Positions 1-11,609 of a stretch of 64,000 nucleotides of DNA are shown in pieces; the stretch's first letter is position 1; each line of letters begins with the position of its first letter. The notes under the pieces were generated by a model. The model made no database searches, was not told the origin of the DNA, and saw only the letters and a list, made by a program, of their open reading frames with translations. The stretch lies in assembly GCA_029531795.1 (NCBI GenBank), contig JAPEIS010000007.1, forward strand, positions 1,984,001 through 2,048,000. The letters run 5' to 3'. This DNA is from Sclerotinia nivalis. Its lineage: Eukaryota; Ascomycota; Leotiomycetes; Helotiales; Sclerotiniaceae. A program made the position numbers and the translations under genes.

Positions 1-528
1 GTTGATGATAATGGTGGAGTGGTATTCGTTACTGCTTTCTCTGGTCTATTCGCCCCATACTGGATTGATGATGCTAAGGGAACACTTTTCGGTATCACTC
101 AACACACACAACGAGGTCACATTGCCCGTGCTACTCTCGAAGCTACCTGTTTCCAAACCAAAGCCATCCTCGATGCTATGGAGAAGGATTCCGGACACAA
201 ATTGGAAGGACTTGCCGTCGATGGTGGCATGTCTAACTCCGACCTTTGCATGCAAACACAAGCCGATATCCTCAACATCCCAATCAATAGACCCGTTATG
301 CGCGAAACCACTGCCCTTGGTGCGGCAATTGCAGCGGGTTTCGCAGTTGGTATCTGGAAGGAGTTCGATGAACTCAAGGAAATCAATCGTGATGATAGAA
401 CGATCTTCGAGCCACAAGTCAAGCCTTCAAAGGCTGCACGCATGTTCAAAAAGTGGGAGCAAGCAGTTGAGATGAGTAGGGGATGGGTGTTACATGCAGA
501 GGATGAGAACAACGATGACGTTGATTAA
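1..528 (+). CDS. GUT1: Glycerol kinase, C-terminal part (5' end outside window)
   Basis: Glycerol kinase phosphorylates glycerol to glycerol-3-phosphate with ATP in the cytosol, the entry step of glycerol use. The visible 175 codons are open from base 1 and end at TAA 526-528. They form the second half of the FGGY carbohydrate-kinase fold. The segment around residues 12-21 (FSGLFAPYW), the glycine-rich ATP-site stretch (VDGGMSNSD), and the ETTALGAAIAAG segment are all typical of the C-terminal FGGY domain, followed by the GIWKEFDEL segment near the end. The tail is acidic and low in conservation. The upstream half with the substrate site lies outside the window, so start and exon structure cannot be judged. 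No intron is needed in the visible part. The gene is convergent with YSH1. The family call is firm; the symbol is by analogy with yeast. Confidence 0.93.
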   Translation, partial: VDDNGGVVFVTAFSGLFAPYWIDDAKGTLFGITQHTQRGHIARATLEATCFQTKAILDAMEKDSGHKLEGLAVDGGMSNSDLCMQTQADILNIPINRPVMRETTALGAAIAAGFAVGIWKEFDELKEINRDDRTIFEPQVKPSKAARMFKKWEQAVEMSRGWVLHAEDENNDDVD

Positions 529-1402
529 ATGGCTTCGTACCAAGAACACTGCCAAGAAAACGGGGATGGGGGTGAGACGGAGGTAATGGATAATTCAACT
601 TATGATGCGGATAAAAATGGGGCGTGGAAGATAGAAGACATGTGGATATACCCCAGGATGATTAATTGCATAGATGCACAGAGCGTGGGGCTTTGGGATT
701 TGGGATTTGGTGTTTTTGGCGCGCGGTTGAATACCCTTTTCAGTGGTATACAAATTTTACACCTTTTCATGGGGTTGGAGGATTGTTGGTAGCATTGTAG
801 CATATATATATATGATGACTTGAGCTTGAAGCTTGGTCGGTTTTTGAGCGGGAAATTAGGGAGATAGGTTAATGGGGTGGGAACGGGGTGGTTTAATGAT
901 ATTTATGAATACTAAAAAGGAAAATTAAAATATAAAATTTCTAAAAAAGCTTTTTGACTGCTGTGTTTGGTTTGTGAATATGATACCAATGATCTATTTG
1001 AATGTGGAATGTGTTTAGTTGCAAATTTGCTTGAAGATTCTCAGAGGGATGGATAATGAGATGTAGTGTGCAGATTGGTGATTAAGCAAAAGAGAAAGAA
1101 GCAAAGTGAAAGACAGATGAAAGTATAGTTAGTTAAGTTAATAAATGATATTTTATCAAATCGAACTCATACCCTGATAATAACACAGTACGGTTTTGAT
1201 GCTTTTATCGTATATCTATCTAGTAATAAGTATAAGTAGATATTGAGATGGATATTAGAAGAGAAGATCGATTTGGAGATTTGGAGATTTGGAGATTTAT
1301 TGGGTGGGGTTTAGGTAGGATGTTTTTGGGGTATTGGGGTTGTTGTGAGTTTTGGGTAGGTAGGTAGGTATTGAAGAGTAGGGTATTTTTATTTTATTTT
1401 AT

Positions 1403-1466
1403 TTTGTTTTGTTTTGGCTTTGTTTTGTTTTGGCTTTGTTTTGTTTTGGCTTTGTTTTGTTTTGGC
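1403..1466. repeat. 16-bp minisatellite, four perfect copies
   Basis: The unit TTTGTTTTGTTTTGGC occurs four times without a mismatch at 1403-1418, 1419-1434, 1435-1450 and 1451-1466. It is flanked by ATTTT pentamers on the left and shortened TTTGGCTTGG copies on the right, so it probably grew by slippage from a T-rich simple repeat. Confidence 0.9.
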
Positions 1467-1625
1467 TTGGTTTGGCTTGGTGTTATTTTACTCTGCTTCT
1501 TCTGGGTGATGGGAAGGGATGGAGGGAGGGATGCGAGATATAGATAGAAGATATAGATATGAATAGTAGATGGTAGGAATTATGGGGAAATGATATAGAG
1601 GGAGGGAGAGATGGGAGGCATATGA

Positions 1626-1639
1626 GGGGGGGGGGGGGG
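1626..1639 (+). repeat. Homopolymer of 14 G
   Basis: An uninterrupted run of 14 G on the plus strand in the C-poor 3' flank of the glycerol kinase gene. Its length is likely variable or uncertain in sequencing. Confidence 0.85.
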
Positions 1640-1906
1640 TTTGTTGAGAGATGATATCTACGCGTAGCTTATATTTATTTTTGAAATGTCTGTACCTCTA
1701 GTTTTATTTTTATTTTTATTTGTATTTATATTTATATTTCTTGTAGACTCGAATTCGTAGAGTTATTTTCGGGTTTCTTATGTGATTCTTTTATTTTACA
1801 TTTCTCTTCCCTTCCCTTCCACTGTTCAATTCACTTCACTTCCTACCCATTCTCTTCCACTCATCACCCCAGCCCTCACACCAACCCTACAAAACCACAA
1901 ACCCAC

Positions 1907-4900
1907 CTACCCCCACAACGGCGCCGTAACCTCCACCGCCCTCTCCACCACCGCCCGAACCCTCTCCCCAAAAACCCGATTCCCACACTCCACCTCCAAA
2001 TCTTCCAACCAAACCCTCGCTTCCATCTTATCAACTTTGATTTCGATGCCCGGGACGGGAATGCCTAGTTTATGGAGACGCGCGAGTTCTTTTTCGAGGG
2101 CGTAGGTTTCGGTTTCGGTATCGGGTTTGGTCTCGGTTTTGGTTTCGAGGGGTGGGGAGGAGGGTTCGTGAGGTGGGGTTGTGGGGGGTTCTATGGAGGG
2201 ATGGGATGGGGAGGAGGATAGTCGGGGAAGAGCGATGGGTGTTAGGTTGTCGGCGCCGAATTGGGCTTCTAGGAACATGAAGAGGCGTTCGAGGCGTTCG
2301 GTGGGGGATAGGTGGGCGTGGAGGTTGCGCTTTGGGGGGGTTGGGGAGTGGGAATGGGAATGGGAATGTGGGGATTTGCTTGCGGATTCTGGGATGTGTT
2401 AGTATTTTCCCTTTGATGTGATGGATGGAAGAAGATAGTGTGAAAGGATGATATATTAGGTAGAAGAGGATGAAGGAAAAGAAAGAGTAGATGCTGGAGA
2501 AAGAAGGTTATACAACGTACGTTTAACAGCAGCCGGACTACTCTCCACCGAATAAAGTACCGCCATAATAGCATCGGCAATTCCATCATTCAACATATTT
2601 CCTTCCCATTCTAATTCCACCTCTCCATTACTTCTATACCTCACCGTCACACATCCCATAACTAGATAAGCAGTTACCGCATTCGTATTCGCAATTTCCT
2701 CATCGGCTTCTTCGTCAGATGATCCATTCATATGCGTATCACCATTTCCAATTGAATGTTTCTGTTGCCCCCTACTTTCAGGCAATTCATCAATCTTCCC
2801 AAATGTTCCCTCTAATGCCCATCGTATAAGATCAATACCTGCCGCACTAAGCGTCATACGTTGTTTACATGTAATAGTAGTAGTAGTCAATCCTGCATAT
2901 TCTCTCAAATCTTCCGGGGCCATCAAAGACATTTTGAAATCATTTTGCACCAACACACCCGTGATGAGTTGACTGGAATCAGCAGGTGGAGGGTTGTTTG
3001 CGAGTTTTCCGACAACTTTGGCGGTTTTGGAGGTTACAAAGGGGATGCGTAATGGTTCGCAGTTTTTGGGAGAGAAAACTTTTACTTTAGTGGTTTTGTC
3101 GGCATTCAAAGAGAGGAGTTTGGACTTCAGACGCATCATGTTGTGTTGTTCGCCATGGACGAGAATCTGTTCATGTTAGGGTGTTCCTCATTCGGAAAGA
3201 GATTTAGAAGTTGAGTTGGACTTACCACTACAGGAGCAGCGATTTCTTCGATGAATTCTCGATTTTCGACACCATCAACATGGGCTGCGAAAGAAAATTC
3301 TTGAACACTACATCTTCTAGGTATCATGGCTTTCTCTGTTTCTCCAGGTGCTGATCTCCGTGTAAAACCCTGTGGTCCGGACATGATTGCTTGAATGTGA
3401 TCGGGTTCTTGCATGATTTGCTTCGCCATGGTACCTTCGACACTATAACCAGTAATAATAACACCATTTTTATCACTTGGTGCCCATCGTTCTAGTAATT
3501 GTCTACTGATACCATTTTGTAGCATACCGGGACTTGCTAAAATAACACAACCTCCCACGTCGTCAAATCGATCGAGGTTCTTTAATGAACGAATGTATTT
3601 GAAATCCCATGGTCCTCCCCTACCTCCGCTGGTTGAGTTGGCTTCGGCCTCAGCCATGCGTTCCCTGAATAGTCGTTTGATATTTTCGTTCATAGATCCA
3701 ACGTATGTTTGATATACCAACATACATTTACGAGCTAAGTTACTAGCATAGTAGATGGGGATTTTTTGAAATTCTGGATGTTTATCCCAATACTCATCTA
3801 GAATCAGAAGAAGTTCTTGGGCTCTACCAAGTGCAAAGACTGGCATGAGAACACGACCTCCACGATTCAAGATACTAGTGACAGATTTCATAAGGGCCTG
3901 CTCTCGTTCTAATCGAGGAATATGTGATGCTATACCATAAGTAGATTCGGTAATCAGAACATCAATCTTCACTCCTTTGGGAACCTCGGCAGAAACAAGA
4001 TGTCGATCATCTTCTCGAGAATAATCTCCCGTGAAAAAGATCTTGAGTCCTGCAATTTCAATGAGAAACATGGCAGCACCGAGCACATGCCCGGCTGGAT
4101 ATGGAGTGACCCTTATCGAAGAGATTGTATGTGTGGTATAGTAATCTATAGCTTCGATTTGAGCAAATGTGGTGAGATGGTCGGCTTCGGTATAGACTGA
4201 ATGTGAGCCTCCATTCGATGATGCACCTCCAACTCTTACGCTGTCTATAATGAGCCATTTGTAGATAGCTTTGGTAGGATGTGTCATGAAAACGCGACCT
4301 TTGAAGTTAGTCTTCGCAAGGACGTAAGGTAATGAAGCGGCATGGTCGACGTGGAAACTTTAAAAGGTCAGCTCTTGTACTACCGGTCAACGCAAAATAC
4401 GCCAACAAAAATAGTCTATGTACAAGTCGGGCGTGCGGCGATAGAAGTTATATCACAGAATCAAGACAAGCATTTGCTGTGGGATAATGGTATTGTATTG
4501 ATTCTCGTATACATGATAAATATGGTAAGTAGATAGGCCAAAGGAAATGTGAGACGGAATTCTGTATATGAATTGCATGACCCAAAATGCGATGCAGAGT
4601 CCAAACTGCCGATGGCGCATTGTGTTGAACCGCCAAAAGAGAATACCATATATCCACTACCCATCCTCCAAAAGCCGATACGCGTATATAGGATGTAAAA
4701 AATAGGAATCCGCTTACTGGCTGATCAAAAGTAAATCGACAGTACTCAAGTCGAAATCATCATAGAAAGGTAGAGCTGCTAGTCCATCGTAGCCAGCGTG
4801 CATACCAGCATCGAGCTATATCAAAAAGTCAGTAAGCAAGTTGCGCAGAAGGAGAAAGAGATTCTGTGCTCACCATTACAGTTTTACCCTTGTATTGTAT

Positions 4901-5023
4901 GATATGACAAGATCTTCCGACCTCATTACCACCACCAAGATTCGTAAAAGTGAGCTCATCAGCTGGATCTACTGGTTCTTCCACAGTAGGTGCCATAGCG
5001 GCAGCCTTACGTTTTGATGCCAT
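1907..5023 (-). CDS. YSH1: Cleavage/polyadenylation endonuclease CPSF73 (Ysh1)
   Basis: Ysh1/CPSF73 is the zinc-dependent endonuclease of the pre-mRNA 3'-end processing complex and acts in the nucleus. I read five exons: 5023-4874, 4815-4718, 4357-3226, 3166-2521 and 2388-1907, giving 2508 nt and 835 residues with all phases consistent. The metallo-beta-lactamase signature HFHVDH falls at residues 83-88, formed across the exon 2/3 junction. It is followed by [20 protein letters not shown] and the beta-CASP segment ITESTYG...[10 protein letters not shown]. Exon 4 carries [14 protein letters not shown]. The C-terminal domain contains a His-Ser repeat encoded by a CATTCC microsatellite, then [18 protein letters not shown]. 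Introns are 58, 360, 59 and 132 bp, and the second is unusually long. The gene is convergent with glycerol kinase and divergent from TAF4. Length matches filamentous fungal orthologs. The splice sites are inferred by eye. Confidence 0.95.
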
Positions 5024-5547
5024 TGTGAATGAGATATAATATTGATTTCTTTGTTAGTTAATTCAGAGTTTATTACTGTAGCTGCCTTCAAGGCAGATAG
5101 ATGTTCAGCGAAATAGCATAATCAATCAAATTCCGACCGCGATAATGTTGGAAAGTTTTGATTCAATATGAAAGTAGGAGAATGAATTGAAGTTATGGTA
5201 AATGAATCCAATAGGTAGGTAAGAAGTTAATAAGACCCGTCATCAAAGAGACGCGATTTTGGCGTTCCTTGTTACGAGAAATTTCGCACTAAAGCTACAC
5301 GTGATGAGATCAAAACGGGAGAGCTTTCGCGATTCCATTCAATGATCAAAGTATTAGCCCTGGGAAGAAAGCAGCTTAATTGTCATCAAAACAACGAGTG
5401 AATACGGTCGCGCAAGTGTTTAAGGTGTATTTTGAAGATTTATATTAGCGCATGGGTCGGTGTCATTGGAGGTAGCCGGGCTTTGCGCCTGGGTTGTGAA
5501 GGATACAGGAAATTAGTAGAGGCAATTACAACCAAGACGTCGACATC
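5024..5547. promoter_or_regulatory. Divergent promoter shared by YSH1 and TAF4
   Basis: The 524 bp between the two start codons must hold both promoters. A CCAAT box is visible on the plus strand at 5208-5212, followed directly by a TAGGTAGGTAAG motif. No clear TATA box is seen for either gene. Both genes encode basic RNA polymerase II machinery (3'-end cleavage and TFIID), so coordinated housekeeping expression is plausible but inferred. Confidence 0.55.
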
Positions 5548-7527
5548 ATGGCGCAACCACAGCAACAGCAACCGCCCTACCCTATGCCACAGAGGCCATT
5601 TTCTCCTCCGCAGCCAGTTAATTCACCTTCGACGCAGAATCAACAACAGTTCGCGTTTCCGCCACACAAGCGACAAAGAATGTCTCCCAACCCGCCCTCT
5701 CAACCAGGTTCGCCATATGTCACATCACCATATGCGATGAGTCCAGGTGCTTCTGGTCAGAATTCTGCTTCACCTTCGCCGCACTTTTCGACCGTGCAAA
5801 TTCCTCAAGGTGCTTATACCACACCATATTCAAATGGATTAAATGCGCAACCGTCTCCTTCGTTAAATCTACCGCAAACTCCGGGTGCCCTTCCACCTCA
5901 TGCGCAAGCAAGCCCTTTGAGCTTCCCCGGTCAAGTTCAGCAGCATCATCAAGGAAATATACAGGCAGCTCATTTCAATAATTTTAATCTGCAGATGCCA
6001 CAGCAGCATCATCCTGGCGGAGTTATGGGCCCACCCTCGAGACCGGTTGATAAAAATAAGCTTGATGGTTTAGATCCGTTGGACGTATTGGGAGGAACTG
6101 GTATCGATCTTGCAGAGGAGGAACAATACACATTTCAGCAGTACTCATCATCTTTTAATGCTCAAGGCTCAAGGTCACATCCAGGTAATATTTCGGCGGG
6201 TCACAGCTTTACACAATTTCCACCTGGGAGTCAGGGATCTTTTTACGGCTCTGGTCCCGCTAATCAACCTGGTGAGGCCCCAAATGCTAAGTCACAAGAG
6301 GATTTCGAAAAAAAAGCCGCGGATAAAGCCTGGCATGATGCAGCTCGTGATTTAGCAGTATCGAGGCAAAGAGAGTTGAATAATCCATTCTTAAACGTTG
6401 GTAACGTTCATAAGAGAATGGAGAAGATTGCGCATGACAATGGTCTTGGTTTGAACACAGATGCCAACGGGAAAATGGGAACCATGAAACTACCTGAACA
6501 TTTTCCGGAACCAAATGTCAAAGTACAAACTGCGGTGGGGCCAGATGGAGCCATCACTGCAACGACTGGTTTCTTCGTTCCGTCCGACTCTCTGCTAGTT
6601 GATCAGCTTGCGCTTATGTCTATCTCTACCAAGCATCGTCTTCGTGGATTATTGGAGGACGCACTCAAGTTAGCTATAGGCCGACAGACAAGTTCTCATG
6701 CTCAAATTAGGGATGAATGGGCAGATGTTGCTGTACAGGCGATCAAACCTAGTGTTTCTACCATCGTCAATGAAGGTAGTCCACGGATTGGATGGGAGAG
6801 TGCTGTCAGCCCTCTCACCAACCCTCTCAAACGTATGTATCAAGATTTAGTTATTTCGATTTTGAGCTAACACAGCCAAGGCCCTCTCTCGGCTGCAGGT
6901 AGATTACCTACTCCGGTATCAGATAGCGCGAAGACTCAAACAAAGTCTTTTGCGAATGATGTTGCATTAACTCTTCGAAAAGCCGCCAGTAAAGAGCAAG
7001 AAGCTGAAGAGGCGAGGCTACGAAAACGTAAGGCTCGTGAGTCTGGTGAGGGATCTCGTGCTGGGTCAATGAATCCGGGTACACCAGGTTCTATGGCTCC
7101 GGACATTCTTGATAAACCACCTACCAAGAAAGAAATGAAGAAGAAAGCAGAGGCGAAAACTAGTGAGGCAGCAAGCCACGCAGCAGCCAATGTAACCACT
7201 ACACAATTCTTGGGTGGTAGAAATGTGTTTGGAAAGAAGAAGCAATATAGTTGGATGACGGCTGGGGGATCTGGTAGTGGCACAAGTACACCAGGTAAAA
7301 TCATGACACAAGGTCTTGGCACTTCTGTTGGTAGCCCGACTGCGAATCCTGGGCCGGAAAAACACACGACAGATGGAGTGCGGAGGTTAGGAACTTGGCG
7401 AGAAGATGGTGTCAAGGGACGTAATATCCAACTCCGAGATTGGATTGTGGTCCTCGAGGATGATGGTAGGGAGAAAAAGGCATTACAAAAGGCATACGCT
7501 CAGGTTGATGATGATCGGAATGCCTAA
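5548..7527 (+). CDS. TAF4: TFIID subunit TAF4
   Basis: TAF4 is a histone-fold subunit of TFIID that pairs with TAF12 in the nucleus. The start ATG at 5548 opens a long Q/P/S-rich, low-complexity N-terminus (about residues 1-165), followed by LDGLDPLDVLGGTGIDL. The TAF4 domain runs from about residue 250 (FEKKAADKAWHDAARDLA) through the helix segment LLVDQLALMSISTKHRLRGL near 347-367. Exon 1 ends at 6832 (donor GTATGT). Exon 2 starts at 6881 (643 residues) or 6899 (637 residues); both acceptors keep the frame because they are 18 nt apart. The second exon carries the basic RLRKRKARES stretch and the conserved C-terminus ending RNIQLRDWIVVLEDDGREKK. It is divergently paired with YSH1. The call rests on the TAF4 domain pattern. 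Confidence 0.92.
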
Positions 7528-9563
7528 GTAAGGGGATTTTGTTACACGGATAGGGCAATTGCAGAATAATATTTGCATGGCGTTGCATGGATCACCAGGC
7601 GTTTTTTGTGACTCCTCCAAGGAAAGGATGGGCACGCTTTTCAATCTCATTGGGATTCTATGAATGGATTACTACATACAATATGGTTGTGGTGGTGAAA
7701 ATTTGCATATTTCGTCTCACCGTTGGGTTTGATTTATGAATCCAAACTTTTTGATTCGAGACATATTATTTGATGCATTAAGCAGCGTCTAAGTAGCAAT
7801 AACTCATTTATACCAATTACACTACTTTCTTGAGTAAGAATAATTTGATAAATCTTATAATCACACATTGTAGATCCAGTACACTGCACCTACTAGATAG
7901 GTAGGTCGATATCTCACTAAAGAAAACAGCTCCAAGTTTCTAGGTAGACCAACCTACCTAACTAGGTATCCACCAACCCCGCACTTTAGGACAAAATCAT
8001 GTAACAAAGAAAGATAGATATAGCTACCTACCTCTATAGGATATAGATATAGATATAGATATAGACATAGCCCCCACGAAATCCTAGATCCTATATCCTA
8101 TATCCTAGATTCTCTAGTCTTAATACCATACATATACATATTGCATGCGATAATTCTAGTAGGCCCAAGTCCTCCTTGGGTCTTAAGCTCGGGGTTAGGG
8201 AATTCGCAATGTTCTGCCTTTGGACTGTTGATGAGGTGGGTGTGATGGGTGGGTTGATGATAAGTTGATGATGAGTTGACTGATCGTTTTTTGGGGTTTT
8301 GGAGGGAGGGATAAGGGAATGTGTGCATTTTATTGGATGGGTGGGTGGTTATGGAATTTGGATACATGGGGCAGGTGGGTTGGTGGATATAAGTACCTAC
8401 ATATCTAGTGTATCAATATGATGGATGAGTGATGAGGGATGAGGGATGAGTGATGAGGTAATGGTTGATGGATATCCAGGATGGATGGGTGGAGAGAATA
8501 TTGATAGAGATACTAGGTAGACAGCGACCTGAGAATCACAACAGCCATTGGTCGACCATGTGTTTGGTCAAGGTTCTTCTCATCCATTAAATTTCTATAC
8601 CAATCGGATCCGAGAATATTGATATCTTTTCAATAGAAATGCTGTTTCCAGCTTCAGATGTTTTCATGAGTAATCGAATCGCATTTCTAAAATCATTTAC
8701 GGAGTACCTAGGTACGTAGGGACGTAGGTACGTAAGGTATCTATCAACTGGGGTTAGCATTGGTCTGCATTGGTCTGCATTGGTTCAAGTTGGTCCGAAT
8801 TCCGAAAGCATGGATCATCATCACATCATATGTTCCAATGATTCAAGGATCCGACCGCAATTTTTCTTACCGATCTGCTGAGTGTGCGCACTTGTGAGTC
8901 TGTGAACGACCGGGAAAAGCCGTAGCTCCTAGCTTCTAGAATTATTGAGAATTGATATTTGCTCAGTGCCGGTAGCTCATGGTCATGGACATGGGTCTTG
9001 TACCTTGTTGGGTAGTGATTTATGGACTTGGTCCAATTAGAGAGCATCAGACTTTTATGCGTTAAGCTTTTGAGTAATTTTACCTGCTGGTTAACTAGAT
9101 AGGTAGGTGCACTGGTGGTGCTTTACCTAGTAGGTAAGGAAAGGTTGGTTGCTGCAGATACTAAGTATATAAAATGGATTCAAGATCTTCTTTCCCCGGA
9201 ATGTTTGACTTTACTTTACACCTTACTTTGACTCTACCTTTGTATTTATCAAGGGAAGTTTGAAACTTTTTTTTTAATTTCGATTTTTGATGGTGGTGAA
9301 TCAATTGATTATTTGATTATTTGATTATCTCATTGAAGGGGAATTTTTATGGATGAGGTGTACGAACGCATCTCCTGAATTATATTTTTGTTACCCACAG
9401 AATACAAAACATAAAACACAAAACTTCAGATAAAGAAGTTCGAAGGTGACGCGCATCTTTTTACGGAAACGGAACATCAACCTCGACTTTTTCTACCTAC
9501 CTTAGTGGTGTAACCACAACTCGTCTCATCAACATAGTATCACATAGGACATCAACGAACATT
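7528..9563. other. Intergenic region with simple repeats; NRAMP upstream region
   Basis: No supported gene in about 2 kb. It contains an ATATAG hexamer array (8041-8069), degenerate GATGAG/GATGGATG repeats (about 8420-8490), and many TAGGTA/TACCTA motifs, including the palindrome TACCTAGGTA at 8705-8714 and copies at 7898-7906, 7941-7968, 9100-9108, 9124-9137 and 9493-9503. The last 500 bp upstream of the NRAMP start presumably hold its promoter and 5' leader. Short open frames on the minus strand lack family resemblance. Confidence 0.5.
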
Positions 9564-11609
9564 ATGAATTGTCCATCGAGAACAGATGAGCCATTGGAAG
9601 GTGATGGGTATAATCAAAATCCTAATGCCTTGGCAAATGATCTCACCACTCGAGAAGATCTGAACGGTCGAGCAAATGGAAGAGCATTGAGGAGAAGTTT
9701 GGAAGATGAAGGCGTGGAATCTATCAATGATCTGGTCGATGATACTGGTGATGGAAAGGTGACGGGAGGTGAGAGTGGTGCGGGAAGGGGGGCTGGGGGT
9801 GAAAGGGGCGGTGGAGGCGGTGGAGATGGGAAGAGTGGTCACGTGGTTGGACCTACCGTTGAGGCTCTTGATATCAGAGATCGATCGAGAACTAGAAGCG
9901 GATACGAAAGAAGTTGTGTCAATATCTCCAAAGAACAACTTGTGAAAATGAAGCAAGTGATGGTCAAATTTGCTAAATTCGTGGGTCCGGGCTTCATGGT
10001 ACGTAATTTGCCACCCTCATCAACAACTTCAAAATTGATGTCAAAATTGTCCAAAATTATCTTCGATTGTATTAACAAACTTCATAGGTAGCGGTGGCAT
10101 ATATTGATCCCGGAAATTATGCGACGGATGTTGCTGCGGGAGCAACGTATAGGTTTAGGCTTTTGTTTATTGTTCTGATGTCCAATGTCTTTGCAATCTT
10201 CTTGCAAAGTCTTTGTATCAAACTGGGTACTGTTAGTGGTTTGAATTTGGCGGAAGCTTGTAGGGCTTTCTTGCCGAAATGGTTGAATATTGGCCTGTAT
10301 ATTTTGGCTGAGGGTGCAGTATGATTTTCCCTCTCCCTTTTTTCGCGTTTTCATTTGGCTGACCAATGATAGATTATCGCTACAGATATTGCTGAGGTGA
10401 TTGGTACAGCTATCGCTATCAATCTTTTAATACCTCAAATACCTTTGGTTGCTGGTTGTGCTTTGTCTATCCTTGATGTTCTTATTCTTCTCGCATTTTA
10501 TCCTGGAAATGGTGAAATGAAGAGATTGAGATATTTTGAGATGTTTGTTGTTGCATTAGTATTAGGTGTTGTTATTTGCTTTTGCATTCAATTATCACTC
10601 ATTCAAGATACTTCTGTAGGACAAGTTTTCAAGGGATACTTGCCTTCTAAAGCTATCGTACAATCTAAGGGGTATGTACTGACTTTTTAATCTCATAATA
10701 ATTTCACTAACACATTTTAGACTCTACCAAGCATGTGGTATTCTAGGAGCAACCGTCATGCCTCATAGTCTCTACCTTGGAAGTGGTATCGTACAACCTC
10801 GACTTTTAGACTACGATAAGAAGAACAATATTGTCAAAAAAGATTTTGATCTAGGTACCAAGGAACCATATTACCCCTCCCTTCCAGCCATCAAATTCTG
10901 TCTCAAATACTCCTACGCCGAATTAGCAATATGTCTCTTCACATTTGCACTCTTCGTCAATTCTGCAATTCTAATTGTAGCTGGAGCAGCTTTGTATAAT
11001 AACCCTGCTGCTCCAGATGCTGATCTTTTCGGTATTTACGATTTACTTGTTTCGAGTATCTCGAAAGGTGCTGGAACTATTTTTGCTCTCGCTTTGTTAT
11101 TATCAGGCATGAGCGCTGGTATTGTTTGTACTATTGCTGGACAAATGGTTTCGGAAGGCGCACTAAACTGGACTATTAGACCTTGGTTACGACGTCTTTT
11201 AACCAGAAGTCTTAGTATCACACCCAGTATCATCATCGCCGGTGCTGTTGGTCGTGAAGGTTTATCAGACGCATTAAATGCAAGTCAAGTAGCTCTCAGC
11301 ATTGTTCTTCCATTTGTTACAGCACCTTTGATCTATTTCACATGTCGTAATAAATACATGACAGTGAGATGTCAAAACCGAAATACCTTTGGAGAAGATG
11401 ATGAGAATACGAGGGGAAATGTAGATGGACCGACGGAAATTGAAAGTGTTTATGAAAATGAGGGAGCTGGTATGGGTGTGGACACGGGTGAGGGAACTAA
11501 AATGAGAAATCATTGGATTACGGCTGCGGTGGCTGGTGTCATTTGGACAATTATGGCCGCGATGAATGTGGCTAATTTGGTATTGCTTGGGAATGGTGAT
11601 GGTGCATGA
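9564..11609 (+). CDS. NRAMP-family divalent metal (Mn/Fe) transporter
   Basis: A proton-coupled Mn2+/Fe2+ transporter of the NRAMP (SLC11; yeast Smf) family, expected in plasma or vesicle membranes. Exons are 9564-9998, 10088-10318, 10373-10671 and 10721-11609, giving 1854 nt and 617 residues; introns are 89, 54 and 49 bp. The first metal-site motif DPGN lies at residues 152-155 (YIDPGNYATDVAAGATYRF), created just after intron 1. The TM6 motif MPH is at 335-337 (GATVMPHSLYLGS). These give the Asp/Asn and Met ligands expected for transition-metal NRAMPs. About eleven hydrophobic segments follow. The N-terminal ~130 residues are hydrophilic with a Gly-rich stretch (near 73-92) and look unstructured. 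The substrate cannot be told from sequence beyond the family. The symbol is left blank because the Smf1/2/3 type is unclear. Confidence 0.94.

Larger units (their letters stand above)
529..1906. other. Convergent intergenic region, G/T-rich then C/T-rich
   Basis: No supported gene. The first 1.2 kb is G/T/A-rich and C-poor on the plus strand, and it contains several simple repeats. From about 1795 the composition switches to C/T-rich, which is the 3' flank of the minus-strand YSH1 gene. A short open frame starting right after the glycerol kinase stop (529-792) looks like 3' UTR. Confidence 0.6.

Noticed and set aside
529..792. 87-codon open frame right after the glycerol kinase stop
   Set aside because: It begins at the stop codon with an ATG in weak context, has no family pattern, and lies in the expected 3' UTR.
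2269..2589. Open frame on the minus strand inside the fourth YSH1 intron and fifth exon
   Set aside because: It is a frame shadow; the correct reading uses GTACGT at 2520 and the acceptor at 2389 to join the conserved C-terminal domain.
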